This document shows, piece by piece, positions 1 through 12,348 of a DNA stretch of 64,000 nt. Each line of letters begins with the position of its first letter. The stretch's first letter is position 1. The stretch comes from Spirodela intermedia. Lineage: Eukaryota; Streptophyta; Magnoliopsida; Alismatales; Araceae. A program made the translations under genes and the position numbers. The stretch lies in assembly GCA_902729315.2 (NCBI GenBank), contig LR746274.1, positions 6,879,037 to 6,943,036 of the forward strand, given 5' to 3'. The notes below the pieces were generated by a model. That model had not been told where the DNA came from, did no database searches, and saw only the letters and a list, made by a program, of their open reading frames with translations.

Positions 1-312
1 AGGCACAAAACGGGCTCACTGGACTGCTGGCTCTTAGGTTATTCACACAATTATCATAAATGTTTTTAAACAGGAAATTCTAATATACCCGGAGATAAAT
101 TAGAATTTTGGAACATTTTAAAAAAATATCATTCGAGGTATAAGTATTCTCAAATGATTGGCCCCTAGCAACACAAGCGCAAGGGTGGTAGGAGGTCAGC
201 TCAGAGCAATGCTGGTGGTACTCAGCCTGAATTCATGTGGTTGATAAGTCTACGTCATGTCTTTTAAATGAAGGTCATTGCCCAGTTCTTTCTGAGCCCC
301 TACATTACCGAA

Positions 313-379
<67 letters not shown>

Positions 380-537
380 ATACTGGATTATCACCGTCCA
401 AATCACGACATAATTAGACAGGGTTGCCATTGGTGGCTTAATCACTCTGAACCCGTCGTACAACTTTTATTGCACACGGACATAAGAGGGTCGTACCACG
501 TGTCCAACTGGGTTTCACTCAAACACGAACAGAAAAC
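1..537. repeat. Flank of the duplicated unit, copy 1 (3' of FAH)
   Basis: Non-coding DNA downstream of the hydroxylase gene. The same sequence recurs, diverged, at about 11940-12290, 12990-13392 and 31900-32345. Shared landmarks are a segment about fast-growing 'acacaagcgc/gtaaggg' near 171-186, the 'ttcatgtggt' segment near 232, and a GA tract followed by the 'ccgtccaaat' segment near 393. It marks the start of each tandem unit. No gene seen. Confidence 0.8.
315..377. repeat. (GA)n microsatellite
   Basis: Uninterrupted GA dinucleotide run of about 63 bp. Its counterparts in the duplicated flanks are about 49 bp (12297-12345) and about 90 bp (13094-13183), so the tract has changed length after duplication. 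Arg-Glu open frames through it are artefacts. Confidence 0.97.
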
Positions 538-968
538 CTAGATCTTTGGCGGCAGCGTCTCGAGGATCCAGTCCCAGAAAGACGAGGTGACGCCGAATCC
601 CAGGGTCTGGATTCTGAAGTGGTGGTTCATGTGGTAGCGCTGCATGAAAAAAGAAACCGGAGGGGAGGAATTTGAGAAGAGGAATCCAAGTGGGTTTCTT
701 TCTTTTTGTAGAAAAAAAGAGGCAGATGCGTTGACCTTGAGGTTCCGGGCCGAATTAATGGAGGGGTGGCCGTGATGGAGGTAGTAGTGAGTGCAGTCGT
801 AGATGATGTAGCCTAGGAGTTCACCGCCGAACAGGGCGGGGGCCATCAACGGCCCCACTACGAGCTTGCTGAGGTTCCAGAGCTGGAAGAACACAGCAAC
901 AATTGGGAAGATTAAGATAAGAGCCAGCAGATGGAACCGGGCAGAATAAAAGTAGACTAAGCAGCGCG

Positions 969-1005
<37 letters not shown>

Positions 1006-1539
1006 TGTTCGAGTTCTCAATGCTTAATAGGAAGGAAGGATCCTGATCCTGGATAGCCTGAAGTTTAAGAGAGGAGGGCGGTGGAACCGGGTGCAATATA
1101 ACTGAATGAGAGGAGAGAGAGAGAGAGAGAGATTGGCCAGACTGAAGACGATGACTTTGGATTGGCCAAAATTTCCACAGCGTTCAGATCCAATCTTGGA
1201 TACCATGAACAATAGTATCCAACTCTTTGCATCCCTGGGTTTCACTCAATAGCCATCAGCAACATGCTTTATATTATGAATAAACATTCATTGGCCATGA
1301 AAAGTTTTCTCCAAGACTTCATACCCATGAAGTTTTCTTTTTCTTTTTGCGTACTAAAACTAGCACCAAAGGGAGGAGAAGAAAAGCTTCTTACCGGGAT
1401 GCATAGAATAGCCGTTGCAGCAGGTGGGAAGACCAGGCGTAGTCCGTCCATTGGGTGCTTATGGTGACAACCATGGATAAGATAATGTGCAGTGTTTCCC
1501 CTGCATTTGCAATATATACGTATATGTTTATATATACAT

Positions 1540-1572
<33 letters not shown>

Positions 1573-2228
1573 CATCGGATTCAAAAGATAAGTCACAAGA
1601 AAAATCATTAAAAAAACTGGAAAGGTGGTGGAGGATTTCTTCACCAGTAGCTCTTAGTCTTGATATGGAATAGGAAGCGGTGAATAATATACTCCAGTAA
1701 TGTCCAGATGAACATTCCAGAGGGCACCATTACAGCCACTTGAGGAAATGTGCACCCCATCAGGACGGATCGGGAGATCGACCAGCAAACCACTGGAAGC
1801 CAGACGACAGGAATCGCCCACCACACGGTCCTCGTCAAGAACTGAAATTTGGATTCTGGGTTTCAAGAACTGTTTCTGGATTTACATAAATGGTCCGTAA
1901 ACTGCACTGAGAAAAAGAAGAAAAGGAGACCCACCTCACAGAAATCACTCTTGAAGAACCGAGGGCTTTCCTTGCAGACAATGGGCTGGTGAACCCATTG
2001 GTCATAGGCCTCCCCAAGATGGCCGACCTTGAAATAGAAAAGAAATAAAATAAGAAAAAGAAATAAAGTCTGATTATTTCGTGTTAATGGGTTTTTTAAT
2101 TTGTTCTCCCAGTGCATCATCTGGTTGTCAAATGAGGGGTCTCGAAGGCCAAGAGGAAATAGCACAGGAAAACATACCTGGAACGCAAGGGGCGCATGTA
2201 GATCGACGGTAAACTCCTGTGCGATCAT
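538..2228 (-). CDS. FAH: Fatty acid (dihydroceramide acyl) 2-hydroxylase, FAH1/FAH2 type
   Basis: Six exons on the minus strand, in coding order 2178-2228, 1935-2027, 1645-1841, 1395-1500, 736-882 and 538-639. All introns are GT-AG, giving 231 residues against about 237 for Arabidopsis FAH1. The family hydroxylates C-2 of sphingolipid very-long acyl chains at the ER, using cytochrome b5 as partner. Plant forms lack the fused b5 domain, as here. The di-iron histidine boxes are visible: HRFLFH (102-107), HGCHHKH (123-129), HYYLHH (181-186) and HMNHH (201-205). Hydrophobic segments lie around residues 54-68 and 83-97. The start (MIAQEFTVDL) aligns with the family N-terminus. An AG acceptor just upstream suggests a 5' UTR intron. 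It stands head-to-head with the bL19m gene. A dead duplicate lies at 13393-14985. Confidence 0.95.
972..1002. repeat. (GA)n tract in FAH intron 4
   Basis: GA run inside the intron between FAH exons 4 and 5; on the coding strand it is a CT tract. Another GA run lies at 1113-1131 in the same intron. Confidence 0.9.
1541..1571. repeat. (GA)n tract in FAH intron 3
   Basis: GA run of about 30 bp between exons 3 and 4, a pyrimidine tract on the coding strand about 40 bp upstream of the exon 4 acceptor. The pseudogene copy keeps only a short interrupted version near 14350. Confidence 0.9.
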
Positions 2229-3860
2229 CTTGGCACCTGGTCCAATTTCATCAGGAATTCTGGTGAAACAGAAAAGAACCGACGTGCACGCAATAATGAG
2301 CAAGAAAAAAAAACAATTTTTCGCGCGCATCAAGAAACGTTTTTCTGGGAAGATGAAAGCCAAGAAGATGTACGAAACCAATAATATCGTTATATTTTTA
2401 TGTGATTACGAGTCACAGCCGCACTTGATTGAGCTCTTCAGGAAGAGTATGCTCAGCACCAGAGAAGAACAGAAGCGTAGACAGAAAAATTGACATCGGC
2501 GAGATTACCACCCGACCAGGATGGCGTGAATGCTTTCTGCGGTTGTTGTCACAAGCGGTAGATAGAAAATAGAATGCGATTTTCTAGAAATCCAAAAGAG
2601 CGTGGGGGAGAAGGCCAAAGAAATCGTTCTTCGGGGCCAGAACGAACCGGAAGAGTCAGAATGCTAAGCTTACTCGGCCGTGCCACCCCGCACCACTCCC
2701 TTCCCGCCGCCGGTATTTGAAGCCCTCGCGGAGGCGACGGAAGAAAATTCAGCGAGCGAGCGAGAGAGAGGGAGAGAGAGGGAGAGAGAGGGAGAGAGAG
2801 GGAGAGAGAGAGAGAGAGAGAAGGTGACGATAAAAACTGATGTGCACGCAAGAATGAGCAAAAAAAACCCTATATTTGGCGCGTCACTAGAATCTGTTTT
2901 CTTTTGTTTTAATGGGAAGATGGAAGTACAGTCTACTGTAGGATGCCGATAACATCAATGTAAAGAGATGGGGATATATTTTTTATGTGATTACGAGGCA
3001 CAGCGGCACTTGATTGGGCTCTTGAAATGATCATCAGGAAGAGTCTGCTCAGTACCAGAGAAGAACACAAGCATAGACAGAAAAATTGTCATCGGGGAGA
3101 TTACCACCCGACCAGGATGGCGTGAATGTTTCTGCGGTGGTCGTCACAAGCGGTAGGTAGAAAATAGAATGCGACTTTCTACAAGTCCATTTTTCAACTT
3201 AACATAAAAATGTGGATTCACAATTCAGCAACGCCCATCATCCCCCGGATCTTCCATTCCAATCTCTACTTCCCACACTACGAAAAGCATAAACCGGCGG
3301 CGCTCGCCAATCGAGCGAGATGCAAGCTAAAGAGCTTCTGTAATGGCACGCGACAGGAAAATAATACAAAAGATTCAAATAATTATAAAAGCCTCACAAA
3401 ACTGAACTGTACACGTCTCTTCAGGAGAATAAGTGCACCGTCATCAAAGAATAAGAGTAAGAAAAGGAGAAAACACCGGGCAGAGTATAAAGCCGAGGGG
3501 GTCCTCTGCATCCGGCGCTCCATTGCTGAGTATAGAAACGACGCGATGCCGAACATTTTATGGATTATAAAGCACGTAAACCCATTCACAAGTATAGGAG
3601 GCATACAATAAAATTACGCGCAGAAAAGCCCTCCCCCAGGATGAAGATCTACTCACCCACGTCCCGGAATCCGAACAAGAACCAAGAGAGCAAAAGGAGA
3701 AGGCAAAAGAAATCCTTCTACCGAGCCAGAGCGAACCAGAAGAGGCAGAATGCTAAGCTTACTCGGCCGTGCCACCCCGCACCGCTCCCTCCCCGCCGCC
3801 GGTATTTGAGGCTCTCGCGGAGGCGACGGAAGAAAATTCAGCGAGAGAGACGAAAGGTGA
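2229..3860 (-). repeat. FAH 5' leader/promoter region, tandemly duplicated
   Basis: Two diverged copies of the sequence upstream of the FAH start lie in tandem. Copy 1 is about 2276-2790. Copy 2 is about 2834-3184 continued at 3641-3860. Both contain the same 'gattaccacccgaccagg' segment (near 2499 and 3099) and the same GC-rich 'gccgccggtatttga' segment (near 2704 and 3794). The second copy is interrupted by 3185-3640, which has no recognised feature. The outer copy may carry the older 5' UTR exon. A GA/GGGA tract (2758-2820) separates the two. Confidence 0.75.
2758..2820. repeat. (GA)n/(GGGA)n tract
   Basis: Starts with GAGC units, then GGGAGAGA units, then pure GA. It sits at the junction of the two leader copies and could have mediated their unequal exchange. 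Confidence 0.9.
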
Positions 3861-4829
3861 CCATCATCTCGCAGCTATATCTTTATATACTTAAATAGTC
3901 CTCAGCTGTCCTGCCGTTTCCACGGAGCGAGAGAATAAGAGTGCATAAACTAATTCTACAGGGGCTTCAAGCTAGTTTACATGCTGTGATTCGGTCTCCA
4001 AGAAAGATTCAGAATGATGATACACTGGGCTTCAGACGATACAGATTCACGACTGTTGAGTGGCCATCCCGTGGGCCCCACAAAGTAAGTCAGTATTTTG
4101 GTCGGCCCCACGCAACTCTCTTCTAAATTTATTCAAGTACAAGTTCAAACAGCTCCTCACTTTTGTCTTATAGTGGTGCCCGGATATTCTTATTATTTGG
4201 CATCTACCCCTATAAATTGCCTGAAATACCCCGCCAAAAATAAAAACATGTACGATACCCTTTTTTTGTAATAATAATATTTTAATTATTTTATGATTAG
4301 GATAGGTTAATATCAAGTTAAGGATTGGATTTTTATGGATTACTAATTAACTCACGAGAGCTTGAGCTCGAATGACCAATCCGGGCCAGATATCGAGCCC
4401 AAGCCCAAACACAAAAAATGATATTCCCCGATTTTGGATTTCTCGCAAGAAATCCCTAGAACGAATTGGAGTTACAACTATGTCCATAAAACTCTACAAA
4501 TTGGAATTTAGTACATCTCATTGATTCGTTCACCGTGCCAGTGGGGCCCACGGGTACCATACTGGGCCAAAAATAAAGGAATTTTATTTTATTTTATTCA
4601 AAAGAACAAAATAAGATAATGAATCATAAATCTGAATGTGGACCATTCAGGCCCGCTCTCTGGATGACGCGTGGAGAAATGAGGCCTGCTTTGTCTGTCC
4701 TAATAGCAGGAGTGGGTCTGAAGGAGTCAGGGACTGGACTAATTGGACCGGCCCAAAATGACTTTAATGGGTCAAAAATCACTTCACTGGCCCATTAATA
4801 AAATTACTAAAACCGGAGGTCTTAAAACC
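3861..4829. promoter_or_regulatory. Shared upstream region between FAH (minus) and bL19m (plus)
   Basis: Head-to-head intergenic region. On the bL19m side there are several TGGGCC/GGCCCA motifs (4563-4568, 4750-4755, 4789-4794). These match the site II elements known upstream of plant ribosomal and mitochondrial protein genes. They lie just before a GC-rich leader at about 4830. No TATA box is clear on that side. The rest (about 3900-4560) is AT-rich with no recognised element. Confidence 0.5.
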
Positions 4830-5040
4830 TCCGCCACCGTTCACTCTCCGCTGCCGTTTCCTCGCAAACCCCTGATCGCCTCCTGGGGCCGCCATCGCCG
4901 TCGCCGTCGCCGGCGATCATTGCCGCCGCCGTGGGCCGCATCCCCTCAGCAATTTCTCCCGTACTGTTCTCGGTCTTACTGCCCGCAGGATCCTGTATTC
5001 CGTCTGGTCCTGTATCTGCTTCTGCTGCTCTTTCGGATAG
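4830..5040 (+). other. Probable non-coding first exon of the bL19m gene
   Basis: GC-rich leader after the site II motifs, ending at a GT donor (5041-5042). The matching acceptor is AG at 5949-5950, twenty bases before the ATG at 5971. This gives a 5' UTR intron of about 0.9 kb, a common arrangement in plant ribosomal protein genes. The left edge is a guess. Confidence 0.5.
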
Positions 5041-5970
5041 GTAGCTGATCCCTTCCTCTTCTGTTCCTTTTTTTTTTGGCCTGCACGAGAACTATGAGGC
5101 TAATTGGTTTTTCAAATGTGTTCGGTTTCTCTTGCCCCTGGATGCCAATTTTTTTCTATTTTTCTGCTTATTCCAGGTTCTATTTTTTTTCTTGGCAGAG
5201 TTGAATAATGTCATTAGATCATTTTGCGTCGAGATTCTATCTCACTCTAAATTTTGGTGCTCTGATTTCTTTTACCTTTTCGCTCTGTAATTTTTCTCCA
5301 ACGTTTCCCAACATATTTCTAGGAGTTCGGTCACAATGTCTTTCATACTGTGAGTCATTTAGTGATGGAGTTTATTTTTTCGCTTCTTCAATGAGCATAA
5401 TTATCATGGTATCTTGTTAACTACTCATGTTATCGGTGGTGTTTTTCGGCTTGTGGGTACCTGAGATTCGCATTTTCTTTTTGGATTTCCCATATTCTCT
5501 GTTGAGGGGGCTACTTTTATTCGCACATTGGAGGCACATACCTCATTTTATTCATTACCTTGAACATTGCCTTCGTTTTTCCAAATAATTGCCGCACATT
5601 CCTCCCGAGCTGTCAAAGAGTTCGTTTTCTTTATTTTTCTCACTCTTTATTGAATCTTAGCTAATTAATAATTGCCGCACATGCTGGTTTTGACAGATAT
5701 TGCTGCCAATTCGGGACAAAATTTTGTCTCTTCTATATCTGCAAAGTTATCCTGTAAAGTTTGGAAAACTATCAGTGTTAAAAATACGTTAAAATCTAAT
5801 CAATGCTAATTTTTTCGTGCCCTTCTCATAAGATAAACATTAAATGCATGGATCCGCATTTCTTTTTCCAACCATCGTCAGAGGAGCATTGATCATTAAT
5901 CATTTTCATCTTCTCCGATCTGTGTTGGCGTTTCTTCTTTATGCTAACAGGTAGAGTGCTCGCTGAAATC

Positions 5971-6620
5971 ATGCAATCGTTTTGGAGAAACCTTTGTTGC
6001 AATCAGAGCCGTGTTGCCAGTACTGGGATTCTGCATTTGAAAGAATTCAAAATCTCTTCAAATACTTGCCACGGATTATCTACTTCCGGATGCACCTCTG
6101 GTGGGGTAGGGGAGGCCATACATTGTCTTCGGCATGTAAGAAGCAGTGAAAACCTAAATGTAGTTCCTTTCTATCTTAAGCTTTCTCATTGAACTTTTGT
6201 GTCTGTCTAAAACGTCCTAATGTGTAAATCATAAAAGAGCACAATAGTGTTGTTTTGGTGGGCCCATAAGGCCCAAACACATTTTATTTTCTTTGGTCTT
6301 GTAATTGTTTGCTGGTATATAGGAAATTGTAGCTGCTACCGAGTTTGTTATCAGATACTATTGTTTTAGAAATCTACAACTACTTTTGGGATATTTAAAG
6401 GGGCATGGACTGTCGATCAGAATGGTTTATTTTTGTTTCATAAAAGAAGAGGTTTTTTCTCCCCCTCTCTCTACTTTTGAATTCAATCTGAGCTTGTGGC
6501 AGACTTTATCTCCTTCTGACGATGATAATGACTGTTTGATGGTATTGGGACGGGTAGTTCTTTTGGTAAATTGGCATAGAAGGAATAATAGGATATTAGA
6601 AAGTCTCTGTCTCTCTCCCT

Positions 6621-6700
<80 letters not shown>

Positions 6701-9700
6701 CTCTCTATCTCTTTCTCTGTCTCTCTCTCTGAACTTGCTCAACTAGTTTCCAGTTTTGGACTGCTAAGAGTATCTTTTGGTTCATTGCTGTCAGTCTTCT
6801 CTGTTGATTCTTCAATTTATGGACTGTATTTATCATTTTCCCACACAGTGTGTCCGTGCCCTTTCTGTTTACTCATTACCTATCAGGACTACTTTCATGC
6901 ATATATTTTGGATCTACAGGCGTAAGTAGATGGTTTACGACAGTCTGAACCGGTCTTTGATGTTATTTTAGGATATCCACATAATCATGCCATACATTTG
7001 AGACTGCCTGTGCAATGCAAAGTCATGTGATAATAATATAGGAAAAATTCTTCTTTCACTTTCATTTAAAAGCTGGGGCAGAACTTTTGGATTTTTTTAA
7101 AAAATTCGATGACATTTTCTCTATTCTCCAACGTTTGACCCTTCTTCTTCTCTCTTCTGGGTATTCTGCTACAACTGTAGGTTATTTTATCACCTATGCA
7201 GGAATTCCTTGGCATCTATCCTCTTGTAGACTGGAAACTGCATTTTTTTTCTTCATTTTTTTGTGATTTCCGCGGGAAAACGGTTTGCAGCTTGTAACTA
7301 CTGCAATTTGGATTGCTTTTGCAGTAAGAAAAATTGAGGATAAACACATCTATTTTTGTAGCAATAGTTCTGTTTCGTTTCATTGCCATAGTCTTTCAAA
7401 TATTCCTTCTTTCTGCCAGCTTGTTCTCTTGTTTAATCCCATCCAACTCTGCAAATGTTGCCGCTAGGTCTCTAGCAGTAAAGTGTCCTCATGTCCCCAT
7501 CTTTACCCCCAGAGATATTTTTGTGATTGTCCTAGGCATTCTCCCCCTCCAGCCAGAAAAAGGGCTACTCGTTTTCTCAGGGCGACACTATGGAGCTACC
7601 CAGGCTCCATCAACAGTGGCAAGTCTCCTGACCTAAGACCCTTGCTAGCCTAGTAGTCGCACAGCCCTTTGGAACCCTACTGGAGGAGTGGTGTATATCC
7701 TAGGTGCCACCACCATACGCCTCCCCTCCATTAGATGCTGTGGTGATGACTGCATGATGGCTCCACAGTGGCATGGCCTTATTATCGCATCAATGTTGTA
7801 GATGCTGCTTTGCTGGTGGCGGTTTCTCCACACATTGACAAGTAGATGAATGTATGCACACCATGCGGTTTTCCTTACCCCTGTTTGCATTTCCAAACAT
7901 CTATCTTATGGAGGCTTTATCAGAGTTTCTAGAAATGTCTTTAGGTCTTGATGATTACGTTTGTCTTCTCTTCTTCTTCTTCATTCTGTCCAGTCAACAA
8001 CCATAGGAGATGGACAGTGATCAATATTTCCATTGGGGTAGTTCCTCGTATAATCTGAGCTGCCTACTGTAGTTGGGGATGCGGCGGCTCATTTTTTTTA
8101 GACAACTTATAGGTCTGCTGCTGATGCCGGTTCCGACCAACTAGAATGGTAGATATGGGTCACGGAAATTGGGACTGTGCTGCTTTAGGTCGGTGGTAAT
8201 GCGAAGCCTATCTTCAGAGTCGCCGGTGATGGATGGGGTTTGCCACCATCATGATGCTATGCTGAACTTGGTATCCATGCTGTTTAGCTGTTGGAGAAGT
8301 CACTCTATTTCCAAGTCTGCCTTCTCTTTCTTACCCGAGTTGCTTCTATATCCTGTTGCAGTAGCGAGTTGAAAAGAAACCATCTCAATGACTCATCATT
8401 TCCTGTGCTGTTGCATCTCCTCTCTCTGTATTTGAAGGTCTCTTTCCACAGAGCCTCGTGCTTACATCAATTATTGAGTTATTGACCAGCTTGACAATGG
8501 ATTGTGCAAGCTTTATCTGGGAGAATTATGACTCTGTATTCGTTTACACTGATTCCCAGCATGACTTCTGCTCCTCAAGTGTTTTGTCGAGGTCATTTCG
8601 TATATATGGATATGCATATTATTGACGTCGTGATTTTTTTTAATCAAATATTCTGATTTAAATCTTAATTTCGTTGCCTCTTTCAGGAAATAGGCTTTCC
8701 TTCCTACAGAGGACTCCATTCATTTTTAAAGCATCGGTTTATTGGACCCTACACTGCATGGATCAATGCCCCTTTAAGGAACTTGACAACAGACGTCTAT
8801 CCTGGGAAACCTGTGGATGAAGACAGATCTGTTGCCACCACTGATGCAGTCGAGCCTCAACGCATAAAATTCAAAAGGCTTGATAAAACAGCCAGACACA
8901 TAATGAATGTGAGGCTCTTGATAAAATTTTGTTCTTGTTTTTACAGGGTATATTACCTGTTAATTTGTCTCAGAAGAATGACTCCTTTTCCTCATTAACT
9001 GCAGATTTTGGACAAGGAAGAAGTAGACAAAGTGAAAGGAAGCAGGGATATACCTGATATAAAGCCTGGGTGTATTGTCCAACTCAAAGTGGTAGGTCTT
9101 TAGGACGAGATAATTCCATTTTTATGAGTGACGAGGGTAATATCCGGCCATGAACTTAACCCTCTAGGTTTTCGGGTGCAGGAAGTGCCAGAAAATAAGT
9201 CCCGGGTGTCAGTACTGAAGGGCATTGTGATTGCTAGGCGCAATGCTGGCCTGCATACTACATTCCGACTACGGAGAATGGTAGCAGGTGTAGGAGTGGA
9301 GTCCGTTTTCCCTCTGTAAGTTTGGCTGGCTGCCTCATTTTTCACGAATATTTATATCCCCTAGGTTTGTTCTGCTCACAGTTGAACCCCATTTTGTGTG
9401 GTTGAAAAAAACTTTAGAGAAGAAATATTAGGAAGTCGTTTGTACATTTACGAAGACATTGCTTTGAAATAATGGCAACATAGTGAGCCAATTATACATC
9501 ACTCGGATACCATGAAAATTAGGTTTTAGGAAGCCACTAATGGCTGTTTCGTTGCTGAAGGCAAGTAGCCAAAAGCCATAAACATGATGAGAAGATAGAT
9601 AGTCTTCGCATCTGATAGTTCCTTGGTTCATCCTCGGTGAGCTAAGCGATGTCCTTGACTGCCACATGTGGATGATGGCTGTACGATCCAAATGAATATG

Positions 9701-10620
9701 AGATTTTGTCTCGGATTTATCTTCGCAATTGCTCGTTGTATGTGAACATGAGGATATGCGTTTTTCTTGTTCGTGAACAATAGTTAATTACTATTTTTGA
9801 TAAAAAAACTGGTATTGATAATTTTTGTGAAAGAGATGACTGTTCAATCTACATGAATGTGAGATTTGGTCTGGGATTTATCTTTGTCATTGTTTCTAGT
9901 ACGTGAACATGCAGGTATGCTCTTTTTTTCTATTCATGGAAAATATTTAATGACTAATTTGCATCAAAAATCAGTATTTGATACGTTTTGCTTAAAGCGA
10001 TTTGGAAACCTTACTACTTATAAGAGAATGAGGTTTTTGGCTGTGATGTGGCTAACATAGAAAGATCCATTGTTCTGCATTGGGTGCTTTATTTCTGAGA
10101 TTGGGTTGGATCTTCAATGCGTCTGCTAGTCTTTTATTGGGATCATATTAACCTGGGAAAGTTAGGTGTATTCTTCTTAATCAGGTTGAAATATGAGTGA
10201 GACGACCTTTTTAAAAAAAAATAAAAAAATAAAAAATAAAATAAAAATCAGTGAAGGCATCCCCAGTAATTTCGAATATTGGGCTGAAATAAATAATCAC
10301 CGAATGGCTCGACTCCATCTTTTATTAGATATTTATTACAAATATGATCTAATCCCCAGTGTAGGCCTTCATTTGGGTCCTTTCTAATGCGGAAAACCAT
10401 GCTCTCCGGAATAATTTTTTTTTTGATGTTCTTCGTTCATTCGTTCATTCATTCATTCATTCGTTCATTCATTCATTCATTCATTCATTCATTCATTCAT
10501 TCATTCATGGTCAGGTACTCCCCGAACATCAAGGAGATGAAGGTGCTGGACAAGAAGGACGTCAGGAGGGCGAAGCTCTATTACTTGAGGAACAGGATGA
10601 ATGCTCTGAAGCACAAATGA
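5971..10620 (+). CDS. Mitochondrial large-subunit ribosomal protein bL19m
   Basis: Five coding exons: 5971-6135, 8687-8908, 9005-9091, 9182-9315 and 10515-10620. All introns are GT-AG and the frames join cleanly to 237 residues. Residues 1-55 are basic and poorly acidic ([12 protein letters not shown]...), as expected of a mitochondrial presequence. The mature domain follows from about residue 125. It includes [11 protein letters not shown], then [22 protein letters not shown] and the closing [25 protein letters not shown], all characteristic of the bL19 family (the second motif is quoted in parts here). bL19 sits at the subunit interface of the ribosome. Intron 1 is about 2.5 kb. A broken duplicate occupies 16118-30333. 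The gene looks intact. Confidence 0.93.
6618..6731. repeat. (CT)n/(CTAT)n compound microsatellite in bL19m intron 1
   Basis: CT run to about 6664, then TATC units to about 6700, then CT again. It creates a long Ser/Leu-Tyr frame that is not coding. The rest of intron 1 (about 6136-8686) shows nothing recognisable. Confidence 0.93.
9677..9995 (+). repeat. Tandem ~160-bp repeat, two units, in bL19m intron 4
   Basis: Unit 1 is about 9677-9838 and unit 2 about 9839-9995. Each carries an 'atgaatatgag/atgaatgtgag' segment, a 'ggatttatctt' segment, a 'gtgaacatg' segment and a 'ttaattac/ttaatgact' segment in the same order. The pseudogene has three units (29216-29670). Confidence 0.8.
10432..10508. 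repeat. (ATTC)n microsatellite next to a splice acceptor
   Basis: About 77 bp of TTCA/ATTC units ending seven bases before the AG acceptor of the last bL19m exon (10513-10514). It replaces the usual polypyrimidine tract. The pseudogene has only about five units at the same place (30200-30222). Confidence 0.95.
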
Positions 10621-11935
10621 AAGACTCTTCCAGGAAGAAAGTCAAAACAATCTCGAATTTTTGAGTTCCCTTTTTCTTCGCGATTTTTCCTTCTCGCCAG
10701 CGAAGGAAAAATAAAAATCTCTGATTTCCCCCCAGATAAAATGGACCCTATTTATTGGGTCATATAATGCAGGACGAACCATGTCCGTACTTGCATCTAA
10801 TGGGCCAAATGGGCCCTCTGATATCGAGCCTGAGACTCTTTAAATGGGCCAAGTGTCCGTCGATAACACAGCGCAGGCCCGTAGTTCTGCTAACTGGGGT
10901 AGTTCTGCAATTCCGTCTCGAAGGAGGTCCAAACTCGAGCGCTGGGGCCCACGAAGTGACGGCTCGACATCGTCATTCCAAGTTAGGGTAAGAAGGGGGG
11001 GGGGGGGATAGATTTTGTGGTGGGCCCCACCAACACTCAAGCCGCGTCTTATTTAACAACTTGGTTTCGCCATCACCGGGCCGAGGGGATTTAAACGAGA
11101 ATGGGTCAGTCCCCAACATATCCCCTCTCTCTCTCTCTCTCTCCCTCCCCCTCTGGCTCTCAAGGAGAGGAGAGACGGCGCCGCCTCCTCATCACTCAAC
11201 GAACCCTCTTTAATGACCCAATGGTCCTCTCCCACCCGTTATCGGACCAGCCAAGAAAACTACAGCAAACAGATACATAAATAAAATAAAACCCCCTAAT
11301 AAATAAATAAATAAATAAATAACTGAAACCCAATGAGTAGTTTCGGTCGGCGCATTGAACCTTACAGCGAGGAAATACATAAATCCCTTTTCATATAAGG
11401 CTTCTATGGATCCCCCCGGGAACCCAGCCCTCAAAGGTTGGACTTCTCTCTACTAGACCCAACCCAAAGAAAGGTGGAAACTTTGGCGGGGGATCAGAGG
11501 GGTCCACGCTCACCGGTCAACGGACGTCCAATCACCGATACCACCAAATACAGCCTGTTTTGGGCGTCACATTAATGAATATTCGTGCAAACTACTTTAG
11601 CTCCCCTGTAGTCTCGGAAATGCTCAGTTTTTCCGCTTCGGGGAACTTTATGAAATGAAGGCCTAAACTACACAGGTAAGTTATTATTTTTACAGATTTT
11701 TTTTTTTTGGGCATGCGTGGGTGTTGTTGTAAGAGGGAGTTGAGAACCCACGTCATCGATTGGCATCACTGATCGGATGAAGGTTGTAAGTTTGTTGTAA
11801 AATGATTTTTCTAATGTTTTTCCAACGATTATGTCGTTAAAAATCAGGGTATATTTTTTTACTGGATATTGTGCAATTTGATCCAAGATGACAGGGAAAA
11901 GACGCCAAGAACGAGCTCTCATTTGACGACGAGTG
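10621..11935. repeat. Tail of duplicated unit, copy A
   Basis: 3' UTR and downstream region of bL19m. It is closely repeated at 30334-31880 (copy C), and its second half again at about 12340-12990 (copy B). It contains a poly-G run (10996-11008), a CT tract (11125-11150) and (AAAT)n (11297-11320). Several TGGGCC motifs lie near 10800-10850. No gene recognised. Confidence 0.8.
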
Positions 11936-12277
11936 CGCTGTAATTTGCTCCAAGGCCTTCAACGATGACTCTGGACTGCTGGGTCTTAGTTGTTCGCATA
12001 ATTATCATAAATGTTTTTTTAAAAGGAAATTCTAATAAATCCAGATATAAGTTAGAATATTATTTTTTTAATATTTTTAAAATACCATTCGAGGTATAAA
12101 TTATGTCAAATGATTGGCCTCTAACAACACAAGCGTAAGGGTGTCAGGAGGCTGACCTCTCAGAGCGATGTTGGTCCTACTCAACCTGAATTCATGTGGT
12201 AGATGAGCTCTACTTCATGCCTTTTAAATGAATGGCGATGACCCAGTGCTTTCTGGGCCCCTACATGAGAGTGTGTC

Positions 12278-12345
<68 letters not shown>
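11936..12345. repeat. Flank of the duplicated unit, copy 2, with (GT)n(GA)n
   Basis: Diverged copy of 1-377. It ends in a GT run (12271-12297) that passes directly into a GA run (12297-12345); copy 1 has only GA. Confidence 0.85.

Positions 12346-12348
<3 letters not shown>

Noticed and set aside
314-541. Arg-Glu repeat protein
   Set aside because: Translation of the (GA)n microsatellite only.
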